From Acidobacteriota bacterium (lineage in GTDB: Bacteria > Acidobacteriota > Terriglobia > Terriglobales > Acidobacteriaceae): a stretch of 32,125 nucleotides of DNA. The notes beneath the pieces were generated by a model that saw nothing but the letters and a program-made list of their open reading frames with translations, did no database searches and was not told where the DNA came from. The stretch covers positions 1-32,125 of the forward strand of contig JAJYVU010000039.1 of NCBI GenBank assembly GCA_021791875.1. The letters run 5' to 3'. Of this stretch, positions 7,800-17,500 are shown piece after piece. The translations under genes were made by a program, and so were the position numbers. How positions within the stretch are numbered: the first letter of the stretch is position 1; every line of letters begins with the position of its first letter.

Positions 7800-7873
7800 G
7801 CGGGAACCGGCGAGGCGGCGGAGACGTAAAGTGGTGCGGGGCTTATATACTGGCCAGCGATAAGGAGTGATGC

Positions 7874-8632
7874 ATGCAGAACCGCGTTCTGGGCACGACG
7901 ATGCCCGCGATTGAATTTCTTCTTGAGCCGAATGAAGTGATTATTTCCGAGTCCGGGGAGCTTTCCTGGATGTCAGCGTCGATCCAGATGCAGACGCATA
8001 CGCAAATGGCTGGCGGCGGTGGGCTCTTTGGGGCGCTGAAGCGGGTGGCGGGCGGCGGCTCTCTGTTCATGACCGAATACCGCGCGATGGGTGCAACGGG
8101 TGAAGTGGCGTTCGCGACGAAAGTGCCGGGGCATATTGTCCCGGTGGAAGTGGGTGCGGGGCGGGAATTTTACATCCACCGCCATGGATTCCTGTGCGCG
8201 ACCGAGCAGGTAACGCTGGGGGTAGGCTTCCAGCAGTCACTGGGCGCGGGCATCTTCGGCGGAGACGGGTTCCTGCTGCAGAAGGTGGGCGGCTATGGCC
8301 ATGCATGGCTTGAGCTTTCCGGCGAGGTGGTGGTGAAAGACCTTAGGCCGGGCGAGACGCTGCGGGTGCATCCGGGCCATGTAGGGGCCTTTGAGTCGAC
8401 GGTGTCGTTTCAAATTATGCGGGTGCCGGGAATCAGGAATCTGTTCTTTGGCGGCGACGGAATCTTCCTGGCGGCGCTGACAGGGCCGGGACGGGTGTGG
8501 CTGCAGACGCTGCCGCTGGCTAACCTGGCGCGCGCATTGCAGGATTATCTGCCCGACGGCGGCGGAGCGAGAACGACCGAAGCCGGCGTTGTGGGCGGCA
8601 TTGTCGGCTCGTTGCTGGACGGAATGCGGTAA
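7874..8632 (+). CDS. AIM24/TIGR00266 family protein
   Basis: The 252-residue product has the repeated glycine-rich beta turns of the TIGR00266/AIM24 family: GGGGLFGALKR near 47, LGAGIFGGDGF near 133, and FFGGDGIFLAAL near 195, together with a TEY motif and GPGRVWLQT. The biochemical role of the bacterial family is unknown; yeast Aim24 is a mitochondrial inner-membrane protein. AAGGAG lies eight bases before the ATG. There is no signal peptide or membrane segment, so a cytoplasmic or peripheral location is expected. It is 74 bases after the DUF4396 gene and ends before a terminator-like hairpin. Confidence 0.85.
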   Translation: MQNRVLGTTMPAIEFLLEPNEVIISESGELSWMSASIQMQTHTQMAGGGGLFGALKRVAGGGSLFMTEYRAMGATGEVAFATKVPGHIVPVEVGAGREFYIHRHGFLCATEQVTLGVGFQQSLGAGIFGGDGFLLQKVGGYGHAWLELSGEVVVKDLRPGETLRVHPGHVGAFESTVSFQIMRVPGIRNLFFGGDGIFLAALTGPGRVWLQTLPLANLARALQDYLPDGGGARTTEAGVVGGIVGSLLDGMR

Positions 8633-8648
8633 GACCGGCCGTTGCTGA

Positions 8649-8697
8649 AAGAGGGTGGAATTGTGGGTTTGCGATAGTCCACTCCGGCCACCCTTTT
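8649..8697 (+). terminator. Probable terminator after the AIM24 gene
   Basis: AGGGTGG (8652-8658) pairs with CCACCCT (8688-8694), extended by A/G-T pairs, with an inner GTGG/CCAC (8663-8666/8679-8682) and a terminal TTTT. It begins 17 bases after the stop codon. Confidence 0.5.
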
Positions 8698-8788
8698 GCG
8701 ATGCTCCGGGTCCCTGCCGGACCGGCGCTTTATCAGGGCTGCCCACCGAGTCGATTACCGGTTGCTGGGCTCCAGCCGACTTCCGTGC

Positions 8789-8818
8789 GTGCGGCTTTTC
8801 TTGAGAGAAAAGCCGCGC
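8789..8818 (-). terminator. Hairpin downstream of mrp
   Basis: GCGGCTTTTCT (8791-8801) pairs perfectly with AGAAAAGCCGC (8806-8816), with flanking bases extending the stem. It lies about 40 bases beyond the mrp stop on the minus strand. The T-run is inside the stem, so termination by this hairpin is plausible but not textbook. Confidence 0.45.
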
Positions 8819-8859
8819 AGGGCCATCTGGCTCGGGGATACGCCCGCGGCAAATTTGGT

Positions 8860-9690
8860 TCAGTTGATTTCGAAGACGTTCTCGGCCTTGGCCGCCTGTT
8901 CCTTTGCCCGCTCGACCAGGTCGCGGGCTACGGTGTAGAACGGAGCCGCCTGTGGAGCTTCCGGTCCGGCTGCCGCCACCGGCTGGCCGTGATCGCCGCC
9001 TTCGCGAATCGCCGGAACCAGCTCGACCGAACCAAGAAACGGCACGTTGAACTCTTTTGCTGTCCGCTCGGCGCCGCCTTTCGAGAAGATGTCGACCATC
9101 TCGTGGCAATGCGGACAGGTAAAGTGGCTCATGTTTTCCACGATGCCGAGCAGCGGCGCATTTACCTGGCGGAACATCTCAATGGCTTTGCGCGCGTCCT
9201 GCAGGGCAACGTCGCTGGGGGTGGAAACCACCACGGCTCCTGTCAGCGGAACCGTCTGAACGAGCGAAATCACCACGTCGCCGGTGCCCGGGGGCAGATC
9301 GACGATGAGGAAATCGAGCTCGCCCCACTCGACCTGCTGCAGAAACTGGCGAATGATCTGGTGGAGCATCGGCCCGCGCATCACCAGCGGCTTGTCACCC
9401 GGCGACAAAAAGCCGATGGAGATCACCTTGATACCATGCGCCTCGTTCGGTTCGATCTGGTTGTTGGGCAGCACTTTCGGCTGATCGTTTGAGCCGAGCA
9501 TCAGCGGTACATTGGGGCCGTAAATATCGGCATCGATGAGGCCGACCTTGTACCCCAGCTTCGCAAGCGCGATGGCTGTATTCACCGCGACGGTGGTTTT
9601 GCCCACTCCGCCTTTGCCAGAGCCGATAGCCACAATATGCGTCACGCCGGGAAGAGGCATGGGAGGCGGTGGAGTATGGGAATGAGCCAT
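8860..9690 (-). CDS. Mrp/NBP35-family iron-sulfur carrier ATPase
   Basis: Mrp/ApbC proteins are cytoplasmic P-loop ATPases that carry or help assemble Fe-S clusters. The 276-residue protein has a deviant Walker A GSGKGGVGKTT (23-33), DADIYGPN in switch I (53-60), DLPPGTGD (131-138), and the CPHC pair (Cys192, Cys195) that bridges a cluster in the dimer. It lacks the N-terminal DUF59/MIP18 domain found in many bacterial Mrp proteins and instead begins with a His/Pro-rich leader (MAHSHTPPPP). The Ala/Pro-rich C-terminal segment is variable. AGGAAAGGA lies just upstream of the ATG. It is 17 bases downstream of the thioesterase gene, so the two are likely co-transcribed. Confidence 0.93.
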   Translation of the reverse strand: MAHSHTPPPPMPLPGVTHIVAIGSGKGGVGKTTVAVNTAIALAKLGYKVGLIDADIYGPNVPLMLGSNDQPKVLPNNQIEPNEAHGIKVISIGFLSPGDKPLVMRGPMLHQIIRQFLQQVEWGELDFLIVDLPPGTGDVVISLVQTVPLTGAVVVSTPSDVALQDARKAIEMFRQVNAPLLGIVENMSHFTCPHCHEMVDIFSKGGAERTAKEFNVPFLGSVELVPAIREGGDHGQPVAAAGPEAPQAAPFYTVARDLVERAKEQAAKAENVFEIN

Positions 9691-9707
9691 GATGAAATCC
9701 TTTCCTG

Positions 9708-10256
9708 TTACTTGCGGCCGGGACGCACCGTCCCGTAAATCGCTGTTTCGGGCGGCAGCATTGCACGCCGCCGCTCCAGTTCTTCTTTGCGCAGTTCGCG
9801 CCGCCGTCCCGCATCTTCATGCCGCCGCTTTTCCTCATCCGTCTCCGGCGTCAGTTGCGGCACCGGTACGCTCCGGCCCTGGGAGTCCACGGCCACAAAC
9901 GTCAGGTAAGCCGAGGCCACATGCCGATGCATGCCGGCAATGGTGTTTTCAACCCAGACCTTCACGCCGACTTCCATTGATGTGTTGAAGGCCCGGTTCA
10001 CCGACGACTTGAGGATGAGCAGATCGCCCACGTGCACCGGCGCGATGAAGTCGATGTGATCCATCGAGGCCGTCACCACGTGCGTTCGCGAGTGCCGAAA
10101 GGCAGCCATTGCCGCCACGAGGTCAATAAAGTGCATCAGCCGCCCGCCCAGCAGGTTGCCAAGCGTATTCGTGTCATTCGGGAGGATCAGCTCGGTCATT
10201 TCCGACTGCGATTCCGCGACGGTTCGCACCGGAAGCGATGGGCCCTTATAGTCCAT
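9708..10256 (-). CDS. Acyl-CoA thioesterase, hot-dog fold
   Basis: This 182-residue protein belongs to the YciA/BACH-type acyl-CoA thioesterases, which hydrolyse acyl-CoA to free acid and CoA. The active-site block is clear: LPNDTNTLGNLLGGRLMHFID (about 25-45), with the conserved Asp/Asn and Gly-Gly turn, followed by VVTASMDHIDFIAPVHVGD in the second strand set. A highly charged Arg/Glu-rich helix (about 138-165) extends beyond the hot-dog core. Substrate chain length cannot be read from sequence. It begins an apparent two-gene transcription unit with mrp and is divergent from the TPR gene at 10447. Confidence 0.88.
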   Translation of the reverse strand: MDYKGPSLPVRTVAESQSEMTELILPNDTNTLGNLLGGRLMHFIDLVAAMAAFRHSRTHVVTASMDHIDFIAPVHVGDLLILKSSVNRAFNTSMEVGVKVWVENTIAGMHRHVASAYLTFVAVDSQGRSVPVPQLTPETDEEKRRHEDAGRRRELRKEELERRRAMLPPETAIYGTVRPGRK

Positions 10257-10446
10257 GGTCCTGCGCTCTCTTTTCTATGATTCTTCTACCTTTGGATGAC
10301 GCAGCCCGCAGAAAGCTCCAAACGCACGGGCAATATCTTCAGTTTGGAGAATTGCGCGCGATTGAGCAACTCGCCATTTGGTTTGCGCTGCCGGCCTGTG
10401 AAATGCTGGCGGTAGACGAGCTGAGAGCCGTAACAGGAGCCGCGAG

Positions 10447-10767
10447 ATGGACAAAGTAGTCATGTTGACCGAAATCCTCAGCCAGGATCCCATGAATGCC
10501 TTTGCGCGCTACGGTCTTGCGATGGAGTTTGCAGGCCGGGGCGACGCTTCCACCGCGATTGCCGAGTTTGATCGTCTTCTGCATGACCATCCCGACTATA
10601 CGCCCGGTTATTTCATGGCCGCGCAGACGCTGGCCAACTCGGGGGAATCGCAGCGTGCCATCAGCTATCTCCGCCTCGGCCTCGACTGCGCCCAGCGTAC
10701 CGGCAACCAGCATGCTTTCAGCGAAATGCAGACGATGCTGTCTGATCTGGAAGAGCAATGCAGCTAG
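10447..10767 (+). CDS. Small tetratricopeptide-repeat protein
   Basis: The 106-residue product is almost entirely helical TPR-like sequence: three helix-turn-helix units with the typical spacing (LTEILSQDPMNAFARYGLAMEF, then GDASTAIAEFDRLLHDHPDYTPGY with the TPR-type Pro-Asp-Tyr turn, then GESQRAISYLRLGLDCA). Such proteins serve as protein-binding scaffolds; no partner is evident. AGGAG lies a few bases before the ATG. There is no signal peptide. The Lon-domain gene follows after 122 bases. Confidence 0.75.
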   Translation: MDKVVMLTEILSQDPMNAFARYGLAMEFAGRGDASTAIAEFDRLLHDHPDYTPGYFMAAQTLANSGESQRAISYLRLGLDCAQRTGNQHAFSEMQTMLSDLEEQCS

Positions 10768-10889
10768 GAAAGACAGTCGATCGCCGGCCAAAATCCTTTT
10801 GAACGGGCAACGAGCATCGCGAAAAAGATTTTCGTGACACCAATTCCGCCTCTTCACTGGCCGCAAAGGGCGCGCATAATAACGAAACC

Positions 10890-11492
10890 ATGAAGATTCC
10901 CCTCTTCCCGCTGGATGTGGTGCTCTTGCCTGGCGCTGCGCTCCCGCTGCATATCTTCGAGGAGCGCTACCGCGAGATGTTTCGTGACTGCATGGCCACG
11001 GGGCTCGAATTCGGAGTTGTGCGCGCGCAGGAAGAGGGAATGTCAGTGGTGGGCTGCTCCGCGTCCATTGGCCGCATTCTGCATCGCTATCCCGATGGGC
11101 GGTTTGACGTGATGTGCCGCGGCGAGCGCCGTTTTGAGATTGAAATGCTCGATGATTCACGCTCTTATCTGCAGGCCGAGGTCGACTGGCTCCATGACGA
11201 AGGGCCACAGGCGACACGGTCCGACCGCGAATTATGCGCGGCCATGCATTTTGAAGTGATCGAACGGTCAAATATCAATCTACCTATGCCGCCCCTCGAT
11301 CTCGATCGGCCCATTGCGTACTCACTGGCATCAGTTTTGCCGACGGATCTTGATTTTCAGCAACAGATGCTGGCCACGCGGTCGGACGCCGAACGCACGC
11401 GTAAACTGTGTGAATTCTATGAAGTGCTCTTGAACAAGCTGCGTACGGAAGCCGTGAACGGGAGTGTTCAGCGGAATGGTCATGTGATGTAA
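10890..11492 (+). CDS. Lon N-terminal (substrate-binding) domain protein
   Basis: The 200-residue protein matches the stand-alone LON substrate-binding-domain family (PF02190-like), with the opening IPLFPLDVVLLPGAALPLHIFEERYREM, a central GRI...YPDGRFDVMCRGERRFEI beta-core, and a helical C-terminal region. It lacks the AAA+ and protease domains of Lon and so cannot degrade proteins itself. Family members are thought to bind protein or peptide substrates, but the function is not established. It sits between a TPR protein and a AAA+/VWA pair; a joint role in protein handling is possible but inferred. Confidence 0.85.
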   Translation: MKIPLFPLDVVLLPGAALPLHIFEERYREMFRDCMATGLEFGVVRAQEEGMSVVGCSASIGRILHRYPDGRFDVMCRGERRFEIEMLDDSRSYLQAEVDWLHDEGPQATRSDRELCAAMHFEVIERSNINLPMPPLDLDRPIAYSLASVLPTDLDFQQQMLATRSDAERTRKLCEFYEVLLNKLRTEAVNGSVQRNGHVM

Positions 11493-11622
11493 GTCCTGCG
11501 AGGGAATCGGCATGCCGCAAACGGCAGGGGCGAAGAAGGCAGCCGCAAGCGGCGCTTGCTGCGTCACCAGGCAGGGCACATTCATCCAATTGGTTTAGGG
11601 TAAGGGAATAAGGAGTCACCCA

Positions 11623-13158
11623 ATGAGTTCTCGTCACCAGGCGGAGACGTTGCCCCAGACTCTGGGGGAGCTTCGATCGAGCAAACTGTATTCTGAACAG
11701 CGGCTTCAGGGACGCTCGGTGAAAGATGAGCTGCGTGAAAACCTGATTGCCCGGCTCCGCACCAGGGAGACAATCTTCCCCGGGATTGTGGGCTATGACG
11801 ACACCGTGGTGCCGCAAATCGTCAATGCGATCCTTTCGAGGCAGAATTTCATCCTTCTCGGCCTGCGCGGGCAGGCCAAGAGCCGCATGCTGCGCGCGCT
11901 TACCGCCCTGCTCGACGAGCAGATGCCTTACATCGCGGGCTGCGAGATTCGCGACAATCCGTATAAGCCACTCTGCGCACGCTGCCGGCAATTGCTGGCC
12001 GAGCAGGGCGATGCCACTCCGATTGCATGGATGCACCGCAATGACCGCTATGTGGAGAAGCTGGCGACGCCGGATGTGACGGTGGCGGATCTGATTGGCG
12101 ACCTTGACCCCATCAAGGCGGCGCGCGGCGGGCATGATCTCTCCAACGAAATGGCCATGCACTACGGCCTGCTGCCCCGCGCCAACCGCGGCATCTTTGC
12201 CGTCAATGAGCTGCCCGACCTCGCAGGGAAGATTCAGGTGGCGCTGTTCAACATCATGCAGGAGGGCGACGTACAGATTAAAGGTTTTCCCGTGCGGCTG
12301 GAATTGGACGTCGAGCTGGTTTTCAGCGCGAACCCGGAAGACTACACCGCACGCGGCAAGATTGTAACGCCTCTCAAGGACCGCATCGGATCAGAGATTC
12401 GCACACATTATCCTGAGACGATCGAGGAAGGAATCTCCATCACGGCGCAGGAATCCTGGACCGATCGCGGACTCGGAAAGGTGGATGTGCCGCAATACCT
12501 GCGCGAAGTGATTGAGCAGATCGCCTTCAGTGCGCGCGAAGAAAAGAAGGTGGACAAGCGCAGCGGTGTGAGCCAGCGGCTGCCCATCTCGACGTTGGAA
12601 CTGGTTCTGTCGAACGCTGAGCGGCGCGCTTTGATTCACGGTGAGGACCTGATTGTGCCGCGCGTGGGGGATATCTACTCGGCGCTGCCCGGCATTACCG
12701 GCAAAATCGAACTTGAATACGAAGGCGAACTCAAAGGCGCGGATTTTGTCGTTAAGGAGATTGTCCGCAACGCGATTGGAAAGGTCTTTGACCGCTATTT
12801 TGCAGATACGAACACGCAGCAGATTGAGCAGTGGTTCAACCTGGGCGGCAGCATCAAGATTAGCGATGAGCAAAGCGCCAAGGCGACGCGAGAGGAACTG
12901 AAGCAGATCCAGGGATTGACGGACAAGCTGTCTCCACTGGGCATCAGAGCTGCGACAGAACCAGAGCACTACGTCGCCGCGGCTGAGCTGCTGCTGGAAG
13001 GCATGTGTGCTCACCGCCGATTGAGCCGCAACGAAGAGCGCAGTTTTGTGGTCCAGCGGAGAAACAACGAACGCTCAGAACGCCAGGAGCGTGTGAGCGA
13101 CGAACGCGAGTATGAAGAGTGGCAGCAGCGGCGCAGCCGTCGCGGCAGCTTTAACTAG
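11623..13158 (+). CDS. Mg-chelatase/MoxR-like AAA+ ATPase
   Basis: This 511-residue ATPase belongs to the magnesium-chelatase/MoxR/RavA group that works with VWA partners in remodelling other proteins. Walker A is GLRGQAKS (80-87). The Walker B region reads [12 protein letters not shown], with Asn195 where Asp is usual and Glu196 retained. The sensor-1/arginine-finger part is visible in [31 protein letters not shown] segment with Cys107, Cys118 and Cys121 (CxxC) between Walker A and Walker B looks like a metal-binding insertion. The C-terminus is Arg/Glu/Ser-rich. AAGGAG is seven bases before the ATG. The VWA gene follows after seven bases, so the pair is one operon. It is not a chlorophyll gene in this context. 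Confidence 0.88.
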   Translation: MSSRHQAETLPQTLGELRSSKLYSEQRLQGRSVKDELRENLIARLRTRETIFPGIVGYDDTVVPQIVNAILSRQNFILLGLRGQAKSRMLRALTALLDEQMPYIAGCEIRDNPYKPLCARCRQLLAEQGDATPIAWMHRNDRYVEKLATPDVTVADLIGDLDPIKAARGGHDLSNEMAMHYGLLPRANRGIFAVNELPDLAGKIQVALFNIMQEGDVQIKGFPVRLELDVELVFSANPEDYTARGKIVTPLKDRIGSEIRTHYPETIEEGISITAQESWTDRGLGKVDVPQYLREVIEQIAFSAREEKKVDKRSGVSQRLPISTLELVLSNAERRALIHGEDLIVPRVGDIYSALPGITGKIELEYEGELKGADFVVKEIVRNAIGKVFDRYFADTNTQQIEQWFNLGGSIKISDEQSAKATREELKQIQGLTDKLSPLGIRAATEPEHYVAAAELLLEGMCAHRRLSRNEERSFVVQRRNNERSERQERVSDEREYEEWQQRRSRRGSFN

Positions 13159-13165
13159 GTGAAGT

Positions 13166-14401
13166 GTGAAACGAGTTCGCTATACGAAATTCAATGGCGA
13201 CCTGGCGAGCCAGGCCAGCATGGAAAACCTGCTGAACGCGCTCTCCGATTATCTGCTGGACTCCGGCTTTCGCGATCCTTTCAGCCAGTTTCAGGATCTC
13301 GAACACACGATGGCCGATCTGGAAGAAGCACTGCACCGCGCCCTCGAGTCCGGTGATCTGTTTGAAGAGGAACTGCAGCGGCAGATCGATCAGATGAGCG
13401 AGGAGGGCAGGCTGGATGAGTTTATCCAGCAGATCATCCAGCGCATGGAGGATGAGAATTACATCTCCACGGATCGTATGCAGGATCCTGCAAGAAATGC
13501 CGAGAGCGCCGGCAGCACAGGGGATGCGGACACCGAGGCTCGCTTTGAAGTCACCGATAAGAGCCTCGACTTTCTGGGCTACAAAACTTTGCGCGACCTG
13601 CTTGGCTCGCTGGGTCGGTCCAACCTGGGCCGCCACGACACGAATTATCTGGCAACCGGGATCGAAGCAAGCGGAGGATCGCGGCCCTATGAATTTGGCG
13701 ATGTACTTAATCTGGACAGCACCGCAACGCTGACCTCCGCCATTGCGCGCGAAGGGCTGACGCTGCCGCTGAACATCGAATACAGCGACCTGCACGTCCA
13801 CCAATGCGACTTCCAGAGCAGTTGCGCGACGGTGGTGATGCTCGACTGCTCGCACTCGATGATTCTTTACGGCGAGGACCGCTTCACCCCCGCCAAGCGC
13901 GTGGCCATGGCGCTCTCGCATCTCATCCGCACGCAGTATCCGGGCGACTCGCTGTCCCTGGTGCTCTTTCATGATTCTGCTGAAGAACTGCCCGTCTCGC
14001 AGCTGGCGCGTGTGCAGGTCGGCCCATATTACACAAATACGCGTGAGGGGCTGCGCGTGGCCCAGCGCATTCTGCGCGCACAGCGTAAAGACATGAAGCA
14101 GATCGTGATGATCACCGACGGCAAGCCCTCCGCGCTGACGCTGCCTGACGGGCGCATCTACAAAAATGCTTTCGGGCTGGATCCGCTGGTCATTAGCGAA
14201 ACGTTGGAAGAAGTCGCCCGCTGCAAGCGGCAGAACATTATCATTAACACCTTCATGCTCGCATCAGATTACGGCCTGATGCAGTTTGTGCAGAAGGTCA
14301 CGGCCATGTGCCGCGGCAAGGCTTACTTCACCACTCCGGACCGGCTGGGCGAATACCTGCTGCTCGACTACATGCAGCGCCGCACCCGCACCATTCGCTG
14401 A
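13166..14401 (+). CDS. VWA-domain protein, partner of the AAA+ ATPase
   Basis: The 411-residue protein has a helical, acidic N-terminal half (about 20-110, with several Glu-rich helices) and a C-terminal von Willebrand factor A domain (about 220-400). The metal-ion-dependent adhesion site motif is DCSHS (Asp227-Ser231), with a further acidic site in [12 protein letters not shown] domains bind Mg2+ and protein partners, and with MoxR/ChlI-type ATPases form remodelling or chaperone complexes. Start is GTG at 13166 with AGGTG upstream; the gap to the ATPase stop is seven bases. The target of the complex is unknown. A 162-bp inverted-repeat element follows immediately after the stop. Confidence 0.88.
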   Translation: MKRVRYTKFNGDLASQASMENLLNALSDYLLDSGFRDPFSQFQDLEHTMADLEEALHRALESGDLFEEELQRQIDQMSEEGRLDEFIQQIIQRMEDENYISTDRMQDPARNAESAGSTGDADTEARFEVTDKSLDFLGYKTLRDLLGSLGRSNLGRHDTNYLATGIEASGGSRPYEFGDVLNLDSTATLTSAIAREGLTLPLNIEYSDLHVHQCDFQSSCATVVMLDCSHSMILYGEDRFTPAKRVAMALSHLIRTQYPGDSLSLVLFHDSAEELPVSQLARVQVGPYYTNTREGLRVAQRILRAQRKDMKQIVMITDGKPSALTLPDGRIYKNAFGLDPLVISETLEEVARCKRQNIIINTFMLASDYGLMQFVQKVTAMCRGKAYFTTPDRLGEYLLLDYMQRRTRTIR

Positions 14402-14404
14402 TTA

Positions 14405-14566
14405 GGGCCTGTTAACACCATTAGGAAAGTAGCGAAAGGAGCGGATTTTTCTGAGTGCGAGGAGCAAGGAGCGACGAATACCGGGCGTATTTTAGCGACG
14501 AGGGACAAAGCAATCGGGGAAATCTGCCTTTTCCCCTGAGGTTGCCCTAATAGCGTTAACAGGCCC
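14405..14566. repeat. 162-bp element with inverted-repeat ends
   Basis: GGGCCTGTTAAC (14405-14416) is perfectly inverted at 14555-14566; after a four-base mismatch the arms pair again (TTAGG 14421-14425, CCTAA 14546-14550). The centre contains a smaller hairpin (AATAC/GTATT around 14490) and purine-rich GGAGC and AGCGACGA direct repeats. It has no coding potential and exactly fills the space between two convergent genes. It looks like a MITE or other non-autonomous dispersed repeat that may also terminate transcription from both sides. No target-site duplication is evident. Confidence 0.6.
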
Positions 14567-14575
14567 CAGACGCAG

Positions 14576-17500
14576 CTACTCCAGTAGGTCCCAGGCAGAC
14601 GATGCTGCGGCGGGACTGCGCCGCATATGGAAGCCTTGTGGCGAGAGTGAGAATCCGGCGTCGGCTAGAAAACGCGCGAACCAGTGTAGATGAATCGGCT
14701 CACCGTTGACGGACGAGATCACCAAACCGCCATGCCGGCGAGCTTCCTCATGGTGCAGTTCTTCCTGTACGCGGGCAGCGAGAAATACCGCGAGATCGCG
14801 AGCGGTGTTGGAGCGATCTGGCTCATCGGCAGGGAAAAATACCTGCAAGTTCGGATTGTTGCGGCGCAGGTAGGCGATGAGCTGGCCGTTGCGCAGACTC
14901 ACCGTTGCACCCGCGACGCGGGCAAGTGGACGCTGCGCAGCTTCCAGCGCGCCTTCGCCGTCGATCGAGGACTGCGGCCAGCGCAGGATGCTGCCGTAAA
15001 GGTTCGCCGGATCTGTAGCCGCCATTGATACAAGTTCCGGTTTGTCCGGCTCGGGGTTGTTACGCAAGGAACGCAAGAGATCGACAGCCGCAGGCAGGGC
15101 AAATTGAGTGGCGCCGAGACCGGCCACAAAGTAGCCGCGACGAATGCGTCCACTTTCTTCCAGCGCCTTCAGCACGTCGTAGATAGCCGAGAATCCTCCG
15201 GGAAGGTTTTCCTGCGCGACGGCCTCCCGCGTCAGCACACCATACCGCTGCAACAACTGATGGGCTGAGGCGTGGCTCCACTCCGTTTGCTGAGCGGCGG
15301 TGGGGCGATCGGCTATGGGCGTGAGCGTCCAGCGTCCTTGTGCTGCCGGCGGTGTGGTTCGGCGCGATCGAAAGGCCGGCGCGTTATGCTGCCGTTTTGC
15401 TGAGCGCGAAGTGCTCGGCCTGGCAACGTAGGCGCGAAGCGCATGCAACGCATCATTCGTGACCAGTCCCTGCCAGACGAGGTTCCAGAGCGCGTCGAGC
15501 GTTTCCCCGGGGAACCCTCCTCCAGCAGAGTCGTGCAATTGCGTAAAGAACATCGCTCCACCGCGGGCCAGCGTATGAAGAATCTGCTGTTCGCGCGGGG
15601 CAAGCGGCTCGATCCGCGAAAAACGAGGCGGCAACAGTGCCGGCATTCTATCTGCAAGGTAGAGTGCGATTCTTCCGTCGTGCTCGCCCAGCGGCTCGAT
15701 GCCACACCAGGCAACTTCGCCGGCAGCGATCAGTGTATCCAGATCGCCGGGCGAGTATTTCGCGAGGCGTGCAGTCAAGATGGCGCTCTCCAGAAGCGAC
15801 GCCGGAAGTGGAGCTCCCTGCAGAAGTTCCACGGTGTCGAGCAACGCATCGAGACCACGGCGAGGTTGCAGCAGGCCATGCCAGTGCGTCATGAACCGCG
15901 CCAGCATCTGCTGCTCGACCGGCTCCACTTCTTTTCGTAACTTTGCCAGTGACTTTCTTCGGATCAGGCGCAGCACTTCGGCGTCGCACCACTCCCGATG
16001 CACGCCGCCCGGTCGGAAGGCGCCTTCAAGAATGCGGCCATCGAGCACGAGTGCGTGCAGCGCGTCTTCGGCAGAGTGCGCATCCAGCTCGAACCGTCGT
16101 GTTACCTCAGATAAGGTGAAGGGGCCGTGCGTACGTGCAAAACGACGTACCAGCTCGAGCACAGGTTGCTCCACCGGAGCCAATAAGGTCGCTGCCAAGC
16201 CCTTTGGCAGTGCGATGCCGAGAGCGTCGCGATAGCGCGCGGCATCTTCGGCAGCAATCCATCTTTGTTCCCCGGCAATCTTCACTTGGAGTACGCGCCG
16301 CGCGCGGATCAGGCGATCCAGGGAACGCATCAGTTCTTTGGAGACGAGCCGACGAGCGAGGTCCTTGCGCGAAAGATCGCCGAGCCGCAAGAGCAGATCG
16401 TGCATGCCGTCGGCAGTTCGCACACGCTGCGTGTCGTGGAGAAGCTGTATCTGCTCTTCGACCTCCGCGATCGCATCCGCATCCAGCAGTTCACGAAGGT
16501 CGGCATCGCCAAGCAGTTCGCGAAGCTGATCCTGGTCAATGGAAAGCGCCTGCGCGCGGCGCTCTGCCAGAGGCGCATCACCGTCGTAGATGTAATTCGC
16601 GACATAGCTGAAGAGGAGCGACGCGGCAAAGGGGGACGGAGTTCGAGTATCGACGACATGAACGCGCACCTGTTGCTCTTGAATCGAGTGAAGAACGTCA
16701 AGAAAGGCCGGCATGTCGAAGACATCGCGCATGCACTCGCGATACGCTTCCAGCAGAAGGGGAAATGCGGGGTAGCGCGAGGCGACCGAGAGCAGGTCAT
16801 ACGCGCGCTTGCGCTGCTGCCAGAGCGGAGCGCGGCCTTTCGCGCTGCGGCGCGGCAGTAGCAGCGCTCGCCCGGCAGCCTCACGGAACTTCGCCGCAAA
16901 CAGCGAAGTGGACCCGAGTTGATGTAGTACGAGTTCGACAGCTTCCGATGGATTGAGCAGCAGCAGATCCGTATTGGGGGCCTGATCGGTGTCTGGAAAT
17001 CGAAGCACGAAGCCGTCGTCTGCCCACATTGCTTCCACATCGGGTCCGCCGGCGGCGCGAATCCTGCCCGCAACTGCCATCGCCCAGGGCATATGGATGC
17101 TACTGCCAAAGGGCGTCAGCACGCAGACGCGCCAGTCGCCCAATTCGTCACGAATTCGCTCTATGACAATATTTCGGTCATCTGGAACCGTAACGGTGAC
17201 ATTTTCCTGGTCGGCCAGGAAACGCAGCAGATTTTCCGCTGCTTGAGCGTCGAGATCGTGCTCGCGCACCAGTCGGCTTACTGCGGCGTTGCTGGGCATT
17301 TCCCGCAGCTCGCGCACGAGCGCGCCGATGCGCCGGCCAAACTCGAGCGGACGACCCGAAGAGTCGCCATGCCAGAAGGGCATCTTGCCCGGCTCGCCGG
17401 GAGCAGGCGACACAAGCACCCGGTCGGGCAGGATCTCGTCGATGCGCCAGGTGGAAGCGCCCAGAATGAACGTCTCCCCGGTACGGCTTTCAAAGACCAT

